Below are positions 22,473-35,178 of a stretch of DNA of 64,000 nt, one piece after another. The stretch covers positions 294,501 through 358,500 of the forward strand of contig JAZDSV010000002.1 of NCBI GenBank assembly GCA_036784855.1, in the 5' to 3' direction. Each line of letters begins with the position of its first letter. Positions within the stretch are counted from its first letter, which is position 1. A model generated the notes under the pieces. The model saw only the letters and a list, made by a program, of their open reading frames with translations. It was not told the DNA's origin and ran no database searches. Source of the stretch: Aphelidium insulamus (lineage: Eukaryota > Aphelidiomycota > Aphelidea > Aphelidiaceae). The position numbers and the translations under genes were made by a program.

Positions 22473-24622
22473 ATGTTGAAGGCAAACGGCAAGGAGAACG
22501 ACACCGCCACTTCGGCCTTCACCGTGGTGCACAATGCCAGCGGGAAGCAATTTCCAGTTCCGGCCGTCAAGGGGTCCGGCGGTGGCGCCGGTGCTTCTTC
22601 CGCCGCCTCCTTCACCGTCGTGCCCACGGAGCAAGTGTTGATGCGCGCACGCGTTGTCTAATGCAGCGCAGACCTCAAAAAGAGTCGCTGACCGTTCTGG
22701 ACAACCGCACGGGAAAGCTGTACAATATCCCCGTGGATAATGGCACGGTGCAAGCAACCGCATTCAAACAGCTCAAGACCGCAAATGACAAGGAGGGTCT
22801 GCGGTATGTGGTCTCAATGCGTCCCGATATCAACCACCAACTTTCAATAGTATTTTTGATGCTGCTTACCAGAACACGGCCGTCGCACGTTCAGCCATGT
22901 AAGCAATGGATACTAGTAGAGAGTTTGCTCACCGCATGTCGATTAGTACGTATATCGACGGTGACAAGGGAATTCTGAGGTGAGCACCAAGAGCGTTTCG
23001 TCTCTCCGTAATGAACTGTGCAGATACCGCGGCTATCCCATCGAGGAGCTAGCAGAAAAGTCCAATTTTGTACGCTGCAGACTGAATGGGGAACTCTCGG
23101 TATTGACTGTTACGCATGTAGCTGGAAGTTGCATATCTTCTCATCTACGGCGAACTACCCGACAAGGTTCAATATCAAGCCTGGTCCACCGAAGTTATGC
23201 GCCACACATTTGTGCACACTGGCATATCGGAGATGATGAAGACTTTTAACTATGACGCGCATCCCATGGGAATGTTTATCAGCGGCATCGCAGCCATGTC
23301 AACCTATCACCCTGAGGCTAATCCTGGACTTGTGGTATGCAATTTTGGGTATCTAGAATTTGAACGCTCAGCAATTCATGTATCTGTCAGGGAAACGATG
23401 TGTTTATTAAGAACAAAAAGTTGCGCAACAAGCAATTCTTTCGCCTGCTGGGCAAAGTGCCGACTGTGGCTGCCATGTCGTACCGCAATCGTATCGGCCG
23501 CGACTACAACATGCCGCAGAATGGCATGACTTATACGGGTAATTCACTCACACTGCCCCTGTATTCATTGCCCACATATAATTACTCAACAGAAAACTTT
23601 CTGTACATGATGGATCGATTGAGCGAGGATGATTATCGCCCGAATCCCAAGCTGGCACATGCGCTGGACGTACTGTTTATCTTGCACGCAAGTATTGAAC
23701 TATTTGTTGTTTCCTTTTATACACGATTCTCTAGGCGGACCACGAGCTCAACTGCTCCACGGCGGCAATGCGACACATTGGCTCGTCTCTCGTGGATCCG
23801 TACAGGTGAGCCAAATTGACTCTCTGTCGCTTCTATCACCTTAATCAACAACAGTGCTGTGGCGGGAGCGGCAGCAGCTCTGTACGGTCCACTGCATGGC
23901 GGCGCAAATGAGGCAGTGGTGCGCATGCTGGAGAGTATCGGCACAGTCGAAGCCATTCCAGAGTTCATTGCCGCGGTGAAGCGCAAGGAAAAGAAGTTGA
24001 TGGGATTCGGACACCGCATTTACAAGAACTTTGACCCGCGCGCCAAGCTGATCCGCAAACTGGCATTTGAAGTGTTTGAAGTGTGTGGCAAAGAGCCGCT
24101 CATTGACGTGGCCGTGGCGCTGGAGAAACACGCGCTGGACGACGAGTACTTTGTCAAGCGCAAACTGTACCCAAACGTGGACTTTTACAGCGGCCTCATC
24201 TACAAGGCCATGGGTTTCCCACTCGACTTTTTCCCAGTGCTGTTTGGTATGTTTTCTGTATATGTAGCGTCTATTGAAATACACCTCTAACGACAGCGAT
24301 TCCCCGCGTGGTCGGCTGGCTTGCTCACTGGGCAGAGTCTATCGACGAGGTAGATGCCAAGATCTGGAGACCACGCCAAGTTTACACCGGTCACGGCAAG
24401 CGCTCCTTTCTGCCGATGGATAGCCGGTTGGTAAATGTAGTATATGTATTTACGTGTCCATGTAAGAGTCGCTCACGAATTTTAATTGCCAATAGCGACT
24501 CTGCGCGCAAAGCCAACCAAAAGGTGGAAGACTACCTGTTGACCACCTCACAGCTGCACACAATATCCAAGCGCACGCGTGCAGCCGAGTGGCGCCAGAA
24601 GCCCAGCAAGGCGAAGCTTTAA
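22473..24622 (+). CDS. Citrate synthase with C-terminal peroxisomal signal (AKL)
   Basis: Twelve exons: 22473-22634, 22667-22803, 22851-22898, 22947-22979, 23024-23069, 23122-23334, 23391-23538, 23593-23687, 23735-23805, 23855-24246, 24297-24426, 24496-24622 (533 aa). Catalytic surroundings are intact: [21 protein letters not shown] and [15 protein letters not shown]. The sequence resembles the bacterial/plant-peroxisomal type. It ends SKAKL, a good PTS1 tripeptide, and has no mitochondrial presequence, so it likely serves the glyoxylate cycle in peroxisomes. Intron 8 (23688-23734) is GC-AG. The first exon is less certain: its donor gives only a 32-nt intron, and a downstream ATG at 22661 ([10 protein letters not shown]) is an alternative start. 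Confidence 0.9.
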
Positions 24623-24715
24623 TCAGTGAAATGACAGCGTGAATAAACATCAACATCAACATCAATGTGCTCCTTAAAGAGAGCACTTGAAACAGTCAGC
24701 GCACACAGCGACAGA

Positions 24716-27700
24716 ATGAAACGGGCACAATGCTTGGCCGCGTCTGCCGTGCCCGTGGGCGCCCTGTGCTGGCTGGTGGGACTGCTGTGGTTCCTGGCGT
24801 TCCCTCACTCGCTGTACAACCGCGGCACCTACGTCTCGGAGAACGCGCTGCTGCCGGGAACTGTACGGCACCACATTGAAACACTGCACACGTGCACATA
24901 CATACTCGTTGCCTCTGCTGCAGGTGGACACGGATTTTGTGCAAAGTGACGTGGAGCACTTTCAGCGGCTGCACAGCAATGTGACGACCATCAACAATGA
25001 GTCGGGCATTGGCGCGGTGACTCCGTGGCTCGTGCGCAACCTGCAGTCCATTGTCGGCCACCAGCATGTGGCCACACAGAACTTCTATCTGCGACTGCCG
25101 CCCGGTGGAAACAATGTACCTATGGATTATGCACCTTTGCACCGGAGATTTAACCCGATATAGGTGGTTGTAGAGGGAACCAATGTGTATGCCACGTTAA
25201 AGGCCCCTCGTGGTGAAGGATCAGAGGCTCTGGTGTTTACAGTGCCGCTTCGACCGCGTGCAGCAAATGCAACGGCGGACAGCTCGCAATTGGAGAACCA
25301 GTACGGCGTGGCTTTGGCGCTTTCGCTGCTGCGCTCATTCGCAAGTATGAAGTTCGCCATATTTATTTCTTGTATTATATGCGTCTTGCAATAGGGCGCA
25401 CATACTGGGCCAAAGATATCGTTGTTATATTTTGTGATTACGGAGAAGTTGGCATGGAGGCGTGGCTTCAAGCGCACCATGCCCGCTCAGTTTCTCCGCT
25501 CCATTTGGACGGCACTGGCGACGAAAAGTTTCTACTCCGTTTCGGTGTGTATATAGTAGAAGTAATGACATCTAATTGCCCAAAGAACCGCTGAGATTCC
25601 ATGTGGGATCCATTCAAGCCGGTTTAAATTTGGATTTCGACTCTTCAGCAGAATATTCTGGTATCGGAATCTTGACAGGTGCGTTGGTACGTAAATACAG
25701 TTTGCAGCATGCGGCTGACACAACATGACAGAGGGCCTGAATGGCCAGATGCCCAACTTGGATTTGTTAAATGTGGTTGGCAAGATTGCTTCCGCAGATG
25801 GAATTCCCTACTCGTTACATGGCAAGGTATTTGGCGCCAATGAAGCCCAGCATCCGTACTCTGAGTACTTGGCATCCTTGAAAAATCTACTTTACATGAT
25901 GCGCCAACATGTATCTTCCCGACCCAGTGGCGTGCATGGCATGTTTCTCAAGTGCGTACAAACAATCATTGTAATTACCGCTTAATATTGTGCCAGGTAT
26001 CGAATCGATGTCCTATCCCTCCGTGGCCTGCACAATACAAGCGCAATTAGGGTTAGCCCGTGGCAAATGGGCGTGTAAGTACACCTTGTTTCGAAAGCAG
26101 TTCTGTTTTTGAGTTGATTGCAGGCTTATTGAGGGTACGACTCGAAGTTTGAACAATCTGCTTGAGCATCTGCATCAATCATTCTTCTTCTACCTGCTTC
26201 CATCTCCAGTACGATTCATATCGATCGGGATGTATTACCCACCTCTAGTGTTAGTGGCAATTGGTCTGCTTCTGCAGGTGAGAGAATATAGTTGATGCGC
26301 ACACCCTAAATCATTAGGCCGCTGCTCTTTGGTATTATGGCAGCGATGCATTTGCACGACAACGACAAGCCGACAACGACCGAGAAAATAGCGCGAAGTC
26401 ATCATCCAATGAGCAGATAGTGGAGAAAGTCCTTCCAAAAAGCGAGTCGGCTAGCAAAGTACCAGCCAACACCGTATTAAAAGGCGACTCTTCAAGAACT
26501 CTCAAGACAACACCGCCAACATTAGCCGAACCGGTCAAAGAAGAAGAATCAGCTAAAGTACTCGAACCGGCCAAAGCAGCCGAACCGGCCAAAATAGCGA
26601 AGCCAGATCAAGTAGCAAAACCGGCTGTAACAGCAATACAAGTCACATCAGACGAGTTTGCGCAGCTAGGACTTCGAAAAGCGCAACCTTCGTACGCATT
26701 ACGGCCACGACCGATATACCGACCTATTATTGCCATCTCAATAATTTATGCCTCTGCACTGGGTATTTTCATGGTACCATTGGTCGTCGACAGAGCAGCA
26801 TCAAACAAAATACTTTCGCTAGCTATATTCCAGATTGCAAACAATTTGGGCATCTCGCTGCCCGACTGGACATCTGGACAGTGGGCATTTTTAATTTCTT
26901 CCGCAGTTGGATACTCGAGTATAATGTCCGCGGCGTTGTATTTTCGTTTGGCGACTCGCAAATCCGCAGGCGAAATCAACAATCCGACCGCGCCACCAAT
27001 TTTTGCGCTGCATGCCGTCGCGATGCTAACTGTCGCGGCATCACTTCTTGCCGTATCTATTGTCAACTTTTCAATCGCTTTTCTTGCGGCATTGGTGCTT
27101 GTGCCGATATATCTGCTCGCTCTTAGCGGAACATCTAAAGCATCGTTGATTAAATGTGACGACATGTCCGACGCTGCTGGAAAGTCGTTGGTCAAGCGGC
27201 TATCGCGGTTTATCGGCTCTCAAGTACAAACTTTGATCTCGCTTATTGTTCGATGCATTTTGCTATTTGTAACATTGACTGTAACCCCACCGGCTGTACT
27301 GTTCTGGTCGTGCTACGGTCAAGAGGCATCTGCTCGTCCGCAGGCGCAGCTAATCGACGATATTGTAACATCCGTGTGGCAACAAGCACAGCAAGTTATT
27401 GTGAACTGGGTCGACGCGTTGCAGGTCATGAAGCAGCTGTTAAAGCCTGGCCAGTTTCAATCGACCGCGGTTGATGTCTACTTTACGTCGGGGATAAAGG
27501 CAGTAACGCTGCTGTCTAAAATGCTGTACTCGACCACTATGGCTATATCTCAAGTTGCGACCGAGTATTCAGTTTCTACATTGAAGCTGTTATTCGAGCA
27601 CGGGTGGCACTTAGTCGATGATAAGACAGTAACCGACACTCTCCATTCGGTGTGGAAAGATATCGGTCACACTATCGACGAGTGGGTCACTGACTATTGG

Positions 27701-27793
27701 CTGATGGGACGGTGGTCGTGGCCGCTGTACTGCTTTCTGTGGTGGCCAGCAACCGCCATGCTCACAGTGATAATATTGGCACGCCGACAATAA
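24716..27793 (+). CDS. GAA1: GPI-anchor transamidase subunit GAA1
   Basis: Nine exons: 24716-24862, 24924-25115, 25164-25344, 25395-25544, 25586-25678, 25732-25951, 25997-26074, 26124-26277, 26318-27793 (896 aa). An N-terminal membrane anchor is followed by the hallmark [11 protein letters not shown]. The lumenal domain has [35 protein letters not shown] and [18 protein letters not shown], then several membrane helices. GAA1 is the transamidase subunit thought to bind or present the GPI lipid in the ER. The last exon carries a long Lys/Glu/Pro/Ala linker (repeated EPAK-like units) and more helices, making it longer than human GAA1 (about 620 aa). An upstream ATG at 24665 is also in frame. Confidence 0.92.
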
Positions 27794-27981
27794 CAATACA
27801 CGTGTGTTGCGATAAATCGTGTGTGTAGTATGTATACGAACCAAATATGCATGCATGCAGGGAGCCTTGCCGACCAGTTTGTTTGCTTGTGGGAGCCGGC
27901 GCTTCAAACAAAGGCGCCGTGCACGCACAGTTACATTACTTGCCGCCCCCAAACAGCCAACAGCCTTCAACCGCCACAGCC

Positions 27982-30900
27982 ATGTCCTCTGCCGACATTA
28001 CCGCCGACATTACCGCCCAGATGGCAAACACCTCCGTGGACGCTGAACGTCAAGTCGCAAACAGTGCTGTCGACCCGAACCAGCCGCGCAGCACTGGCGG
28101 CTCCATTGCCAACCTGTTCTCCAGCGGCTCCAAGCACGGATCCAACGCCGAGTTGCAGAACGCTGCCGCCCCGACTGCAGACCACCAGTCCGCCGCCCAG
28201 CCGACGAGCAGTGGATCGCGCCACAACTTGTACACTGCGGCCGCACCTGCCTCGTCCACGCCAGCCAAGTCCGGCTCCCGTGCAGACCTGGCGGCCGACG
28301 CCGCACCCAAGCCGCACCAAATGGCCCCCAAACCAACTGGCTCTCACCACAACATTTACGCAGCGGTCGCTCGTGAAAACTCCAAGAGCGGATCCCGTGG
28401 AGATCTGGCTGCACTAGCTGCCTCGCCAGCAGAGAGCCCCGTGTCGCCCAGTGCGCCCTCCGAGGGCCAGTCCCGACCGGCCACCGGAGCGCGACTGATG
28501 GACCGCAAGTGGGAGGATGTGCAGAAGAAGACGTTCACCAAATGGGTCAACACGCAGCTCTTCAAGGCCAAGATCAGCCCCGTCACCTCCATGGTCGATG
28601 GTGCGTATTGGCGTTAATCGTTGTTTTAATCAGTGTTGGTTTATGTATTATTGTATTATGTAATAACATCTAATATTACGGTCTACTTTGTGTTCAGCAG
28701 ATGTGTTATGTTGCATCTGGTTCAGCGTTTTCTTTTTCTTTTCGTGTGTTTCACTTGCCTATTTGTATGGTCAACTACATATAAATATCTTTTTGTCTTT
28801 TCATTTGTGTTTCACCTGCCTGTGTGCTTGTTCCATAGCTTTGCATTCCTCAATAATTAGGTGTCGTAATGTTGAATGTTGACTTCGCTTTGTATTTTTA
28901 AACTTTCGATGTTTTCTTCATTCTTTTGATGTTTTCTCAATTCAATTTGTAGACTTTAGTGATGGAGTTAAGCTGATCCAACTGCTGGAAGTTATTGGCG
29001 ACGAGTCGATCGGCAAGTACTATAAGGCGCCCAAACTCCGTGTGCAAAAGTGCGAAAACATGAACAAGGCTCTGGAATTTATTAAGCAGCACGGTGTTGC
29101 CCTGACCAACATTGGTGCCGAGGATCTGGTGGACAAGAATGAAAAGCTGGTCCTGGGAATGATCTGGACCATCATTCTGCGCTGGTCTATTGCCGAGATC
29201 ACGTACGGTTAAAAATGATGGAGATGTTGCGTGTGCTCACCATGTTACAGTGAAGAGGGTCTCACTGCAAAAGAGGGCCTTTTGCTGTGGTGCCAGCGCA
29301 AGACACACGGCTACAAGAATGTCAGTGTGACCAATTTCACCTTTTCGTGGCAGGACGGTCTGGCGTTGTGCGCCCTGATCCACCGTCACCGCCCCGACCT
29401 GCTCGACTTTGACAAGTTGAACAAGAACAACAAGCGTGAAAATGTTGCTTTGGCCATGGATATTGCCGAGAAACAGTTGAACATTCCGGTGCGTAGAGTA
29501 GTAGTAATCTCTCGGATGGTGCTCATGCTCTTAGAAACTGTTTGACGTGGAGGATTTGGTGGACATCACCAAGCCGGATGAACGTTCGGTGATGACGTAT
29601 GTGGCCCAGTACTTTCACGCCTTCTCCGCACTCGGCAAGGTCGAGGTGGCCGGTCGTCGTGTTGGCAAGTTTGCCATCGCCATCAAGGCCGCATGGGACT
29701 TGCAGAACGACTATGAGCGTCGTGCCGGCGCGCTTACCCGTGCCATTGGTGCCATCACGCAGACGTGGTCCAGTGCTTCGTTTGCCGGCAACTACAACGA
29801 CATCAAGAACCAGTCGAACGAATTCCTGGCCTACAAGAACACTCAGAAGCGTGAGTGGGTGGCGGAGAAGCGCGATCTGGACACGTTGCTGGGCAACATT
29901 CAGACTAAATTGAAGACGTACAACCTCGCGCACTACCAGCCACCTGCCGGTCTCGCACTTGCTGTATGTGTAGTGTGCATTGATAAAATTATGATATTAA
30001 CGCTTCCAGGACGTGGACAATGCATGGAGCAATTTGTTGAGTGCCGAGGCTCACCGTCGCAAGGCTCTGAACGAAAAGATGCAGGCGTACGTGACACAAT
30101 TGCAACAGTCTGATTGTATAACTGACTAATGTGTAGCATCAAGGAAGAGTTGCGCGTTCGCTACTCAAAGCTAGCCAACGATTTTGAGGGCGAAATCAAT
30201 GCCATTTCGCAGCAGTTGGGTGCGCTGGACGGCGAACTGCAGGGCCAGCAGGAAACTGTAAACGCGCTGAATGCCCGAATTGTCGCCCTGCAGCAGAATC
30301 TGCCGGTTGTCGAGGCCGCCGACCAAGAGTGCGACCAGGCTGGTCTGGATGAGAGCGAGCGTGAGTACACTGTGTACAGTGTGGAAGATCTGGTGTTTGA
30401 TTTGGGTCTGGTGGCCGCGTCGCTGCAGAAGAAGAGCGCTTTTATCCAGAACCAGGCAAGTTTAGTAACTGTGTTTATACTTTGGCTGTAACTATGTGCA
30501 GATTGTGGCCCGCCAATTGACCAACGTCACGCCGCAACAGTTGGAAGAGTTCGAGACAACGTTCCGCGCCTTCGACAAGAATAACTCGAACTCGCTCTCC
30601 AAACTGGAATTCAAGGCGTGCATCGCGTCGCTGGACAACGCCGTGGAAGATGCCGAGTTCGATGCCGTGTTCCAGAAAGTTAGCGGCGGTGTCGAGACCA
30701 TTAGCTTTGAGCAGTTCACCAACTACATGGTCAGTATCACGGAGGACCGCACTTCGCCCGACCAGCTGCGTCAGTCTTTCCGCGCCATCTCCAACGGAAA
30801 GGTTAGTGAACTGCACTTTAATGATGGTGTATACAATGGCTACAACGTTTGAAGGATTATATTACGGAAACGGATATGCGTGTTGGTCAGCTGGAACCGG

Positions 30901-30995
30901 AGCAGGTTGACCAGCTGAAGGCCGTTCTGCCGCCGTACCCTGGTGTACAGGGTGCCTACGACTTTGAGACCTACCTGAAGAAGGTGTTTTTGTAG
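27982..30995 (+). CDS. Alpha-actinin (two CH domains, short rod, EF-hands)
   Basis: Eight exons: 27982-28600, 28953-29202, 29251-29488, 29535-29963, 30010-30086, 30137-30455, 30502-30801, 30855-30995 (790 aa). After a ~170-residue low-complexity leader come two calponin-homology domains ([33 protein letters not shown]) forming an actin-binding module. A short spectrin-type rod follows, then EF-hands with one canonical-looking loop ([13 protein letters not shown]). Fungal alpha-actinins have short rods like this; they cross-link actin at the division ring. The leader has five degenerate GS-based repeats. Intron 1 is the longest in the window (352 nt). Intron 6 (30456-30501) is GC-AG. Confidence 0.93.
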
Positions 30996-31145
30996 TCGGG
31001 TGTGATGGTACCGCTCCTTTGGTACCGGAGCTATGGTGTGTTAGAACAAGAAAATAGAGCCTGTCCTCTTATTGTGTATAGGCGCAATGTAGCGAGCGCA
31101 CTTAGATGATCTTTATTTTTTTTCTTTGTTCCATAGGTGAAGCGA

Positions 31146-33211
31146 CTACTCGTCCATGAAAAAGTAGTGCCCGCTCAGCTTCTGTTCCCGATCCTTTATG
31201 GAATTGTCCTTGTTGATACGGGGTCGATAGTTGGTCGGGTCGCGGCGGAATGTAATGGCAAGCGAGCTGAGGAACTTGTTCATTCCCGTCAGTAGACTTT
31301 GCGGCGAGTTGGCGCGCGCATGCACCGATGGTTGTCCATCGTACACAATCACACGATCCGCCAGGTAGGTGGCCATGATGAAGTCGTGCTCGACAATGAA
31401 GGCCGTCTTCTTTGAGTGCACAATGAAGCGCTTAATCACCTTGGCGGCGATAATACGCTGCTCCGAGTCCAGATAGGCGGACGGCTCGTCGATCAGGTAG
31501 ATGTCGGCGGGCTTGCCGAGAGCGAGCACTATGCCGACTCGCTGCAATTCTCCACCCGACAGATTCTGCACCTCCTGGTCCATGATGGGCTCGAGCGAGA
31601 GCGGCTTGATCACGTCCGTGTTGAACTGCGGGTTCAAAAACATGGACTTTATCTTTTGAATAAAGAGCGTGCGCACAGTTCCCTACGACAAACTATTAGC
31701 ACAAGCATGAAAAATGCTATCCTCACATCAAACATACCGGGAACGAGGGCGTGATCTTCTGCGGTTTGTAGCTGATGTTGAGCCGCGGCACCTCGGCACC
31801 GTCATCGGGCTTGAGCAGGCCCGCCAACATGCGAATGAATGTGGTCTTGCCCGTGCCGTTCTCGCCAAGCATCACCAAGATCTCCGAGTCGGTGAACTTG
31901 CCCGGCTCAATGTCCAACGTGAACTCGCCCAGCTTCTTGGTCATCTTGGGGTAGTTGTAGTGACGATTCTTGTCCACCAGTTCGGCATCACCGGCATTTT
32001 CAGCCAATTTGAAGCTGAGCGACTCTTCACGGAAACGCAGATTCTCCGTGGGAATGACACCGTCCAAGAAGATATTTATTCCTGGTCAATTTAGACAATG
32101 CTGCGCAGATATATGTATACATAATTACCTTCACGAACACCAAATGGTAGTGTGACTACGCCGTAAACTGACGGTACGCCGTACAAACAGCAGATAAAGT
32201 CCGACAGGTAGTCCAGCACACTCAAGTCGTGCTCGACGCAAATAATGTAATTCGTGGGCGTGAGCAGGGCGCGGATGGCGCGTGCAGCATTAATTCTCTG
32301 CTTGACGTCCAGATAGGAGGACGGCTCGTCAAACATGTAAATGTCGGCCTTTTGAATGAATGCGACGGCGATGGCGAACCGCTGCAGCTCGCCACCAGAC
32401 AGCTGGTGCACTTCACGGTCTTGCACACCGGCAAGATCCAGCTCAGTAATGGCCTGCTCCAGTACATCCCGATCGTTCTTGAGTGTCATCAGCGCGCCCA
32501 CTTTGCCCTTGACCTGCTTGGGAATGTTGTCGACAAACTGGGGTTTGATCACGGCCTACGGGCGTTAGTTGGATGCAGAAAGTATTCAAGCTAATAGAGG
32601 CTCACCTTCAAGTTGTCTTCAAGAATCTTGGTAAAGTAATTCTGCAATTCAGAGCCGCGAAAGTGCCGCAGAATCTCCTGCCACTCGGGCTCATTGTCGT
32701 ATCGGCCCAGATTCGGTTTCTGCTTGCCGGCCAGGATCTTGAGTGCCGTGGACTTGCCAATACCGTTCGTGCCCACCAGCCCGAGCACCTAATTGCTCGT
32801 GAGCGTACAAAGAAGTGTATACTTGTGTATATAGTAGTATTTGGTACAATATATACGTGTATGTATAGACAACATGACTGATCAGACAGCACACACCTGA
32901 CCGGGTCGCGGCGTGGGCAAGCGATGCAGTTTGAACGAGTTGGCAGAGTAGCGGTGCGTGGTCTGCGACTCCAGGTTGGTGGGCAGGTTGATGATCTGAA
33001 TGGCCTCGAACGGGCAGCGCTTCACGCAGATACCGCACCCGATGCACAGCTCCTCGGACAGGAAGGCCACCTTGTCCGTCGGCGACACCTCAATGCACAG
33101 CTTGCCCATCTTGACCACCGGACACGACTTTTTGCACTCTTGCCGGCATTTCTTGGGCTTGCACTTGTCCTGGCTGACGATGGCGATACGCGTCAATTTC
33201 TCCTCGCCCAT
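31146..33211 (-). CDS. ABCE1: ABCE1/Rli1 ribosome-recycling ATPase
   Basis: Exons read 33211-32897, 32788-32606, 32555-32129, 32081-31738, 31682-31146 (601 aa; human 599). An N-terminal pair of 4Fe-4S clusters is seen ([27 protein letters not shown]). Two ABC domains follow: Walker [10 protein letters not shown] and GENGTGKTT, each with LSGGELQR signature and a DEPS Walker B/D-loop. The C-terminus ends SGHYFFMDE, close to the family end. ABCE1 splits ribosomes after termination and is essential in eukaryotes. An AG just upstream of the start suggests a 5' UTR intron. Confidence 0.97.
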
Positions 33212-33478
33212 TTCGTAGCTGAGCGGCTATAGAAATTGATTTCGGTTCCGGTTGGGCTAATGATGTGTAATGTATCGAATTTGTCACTCGAACAATTTCC
33301 GTGCTGGCTGAGCCCTGGCAGATGTTCTCGCGGCTTCCATATCAGCATTCAGTGAGCGTAGCAGCGATGAACATTCATTGTGGCACATGAGACGGCTATG
33401 GTGCGGCAGTAAATAATTGATCTATGAACTTCAATTAATTCTCCTTTTATATCTAACCGTTTGTATATGTATATGTAT

Positions 33479-33628
33479 ATAGCCGTCTCGCCTTCCAACA
33501 TGGCGCAAACTCCCGACCGCCTATGGATCTGCTTCAGTAACGGTGGTAAATCGACCGTGGTATGCGCAACGGATGTCAGGACGCGTTTTGACGCCCGGCG
33601 CCACGGAACTCAGTGGCCTGAGTTCCGT
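33479..33628 (+). repeat. 150-bp direct repeat, copy A
   Basis: It matches copy B (33778-33927) at 146 of 150 positions by eye. It ends inside the potential right arm of the inverted repeat, so its foldback is incomplete. Confidence 0.85.
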
Positions 33629-33777
33629 TTTCGTATTGCTAGTTATTAGTTATTAGATTAGAGATTAGAAATAATTGATCGGCTTGCCTCGATGCTGAAT
33701 TACAATCTTGTCCAATTGGTGGGGCCGAAATGTACTGAACTGAAGGTTAAAGATCCAGAGCGATATTCGCCATGTAA

Positions 33778-33927
33778 ATAGCCGTGTCGCCTTCCAACAT
33801 GGCGCAAACTCCCGACCGCCTATGGATCTGCTTCAGTAACGGTGGTAAATCGACCGTAATATGCGCAACGGATGTCAGGACGCGTTTTGACGCCCGACGC
33901 CACGGAACTCAGTGGCCTGAGTTCCGT
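33778..33927 (+). repeat. 150-bp direct repeat, copy B
   Basis: Second copy of the element, 299 bp downstream of copy A. It begins in ATAGCCGT and runs into a perfect 18-bp inverted repeat at 33894-33935. Confidence 0.85.
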
Positions 33928-33935
33928 GGCGTCGG
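33894..33935. repeat. Perfect 18-bp inverted repeat with 6-nt loop
   Basis: Arms 33894-33911 and 33918-33935 are exact reverse complements around the loop GTGGCC. It could be a terminator-like hairpin, a recombination product or the end of a foldback element. Confidence 0.85.
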
Positions 33936-34477
33936 CACAACAGAGGTTAGCGTGCACTCACCCGACGACACGACAGAACACAGCCAAACAGACGTCCGTT
34001 CATATTTGCCATGTCTACGAACAATGTCCCACTGCTTGTAAGTTTGTGCCCCGTAGCACTATTGGTAAGAATCACTACGATTATGTTAGTTTGACAACTT
34101 ATAAGCGTGCAGCTGTGCTGAGTAAAAGCGCCGACGTCACAACAACGTAAATGGAAGCGATCAGTAGCAAGATATGCAACACTGTTTCAACTGTCTGTAT
34201 CTGGAGCTTGGCACAACCGGGGAGCAAATATGGTCGGGTTGAGCAAATGTACAGAATACATACTGCTGAATTAATAGAATACGCTTTTCAACGAAACAAG
34301 TGTAAATTTACGCAGCACGTGATATAAACGCAAGTGTTGAACGTATTTGCATACATTTCATCACTGAAACACGTAAAGACACCAATTTCCTGTGCAGGAT
34401 GGAATTATTTTAGAACTGTATCTGTATTGCGTGTATGTATACATATATATGTGTGTGTGCGATAGAGTAGAGTGTGG

Positions 34478-35178
34478 CTATTGGAGGTCACGAGAGATCC
34501 ACGGAGTAATTCGAGACATGGAGACGGAAAGTGCTGGTGGCGAGTCGATACTGCTGGATGATGATGATGATGACGCTTCTCCCGACATCACAGAGTCGTT
34601 ATAGTAATCTGATTTGTTGGCGTGGGCACCGAATGCGTTGAGCATGGTCTCGCAGAGTAGCAGCGGCGTGTCGTACTCGTCCAGCACGGCATTGATCCGG
34701 GCCTTTTCCAATACAAAGCGCCCAATTTTATACTTTTGACTCTCGTCACGCGCATGAAGCTATGTAATATAGTGAGTATATACATCTTTATATAGAATTC
34801 TACTTGCATAAGTCCAGCCAAGTACCACTTTGCAGTTGATGCACGAAATATCGGCAATGGTGTGATATCCTGTCAACAACTGGCGTTCATTAGCCACGCC
34901 CGTACTAGTATTTATCCTATTATGGCAGTCAGCGTATGCAACAATCATATTAATATCATATCATCAAGTGTCCACGTACACTCGCTCAAACAGATAGGCC
35001 TTGCCAGACTGGGACTGGAACGCCTATGCGGCACGCAAGTGAGCAACTGCAAATTATCACATATCGCCGGCCACACTACCTTGGACATAATATCATCGCG
35101 GCGCGCAAGATGGGTGCTGCACTGGGCACACACGTACACCTTGTCGCCCGTCAGATACCGCCGCAGCGGACGGCCCAT
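34478..35178 (-). CDS. Yippee-family zinc-binding protein
   Basis: Exons read 35178-35080, 35023-34980, 34904-34808, 34759-34478 (173 aa). Yippee zinc-site motifs are clear: YVCAQCSTHLARRDDIMSK, GKAYLFERV, LLTGYHTIADISCINCKVV and LGWTY. The next exon gives DESQKYKIGRFVLEKARI. These place the two CxxC pairs of the single Yippee (CULT-like) fold. Yippee proteins are small, conserved and poorly understood (nuclear or centrosomal in animals, Moh1 in yeast). The tail adds ~70 residues with an acidic, Ser-rich stretch not usual for the family. The third intron (34760-34807) is GC-AG; the exon 2/3 junction is a few residues shorter than relatives. Confidence 0.9.

Larger units (their letters stand above)
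33212..34477. other. Intergenic region with duplicated element and foldback
   Basis: No gene is recognised. The region contains a 150-bp direct repeat (two copies), an 18-bp inverted repeat and otherwise AT-rich sequence with a TATATG microsatellite near 34440-34455. Both repeat copies encode the same short frame beginning MAQTPDRLWICF, so translation cannot be wholly excluded, but no family was recognised. Confidence 0.5.

Noticed and set aside
33784..34041. Small plus-strand gene starting MAQTPDRLWICF
   Set aside because: It lies inside a duplicated non-coding element, and copy A loses the same frame shortly after; no family match. Kept only as a note.
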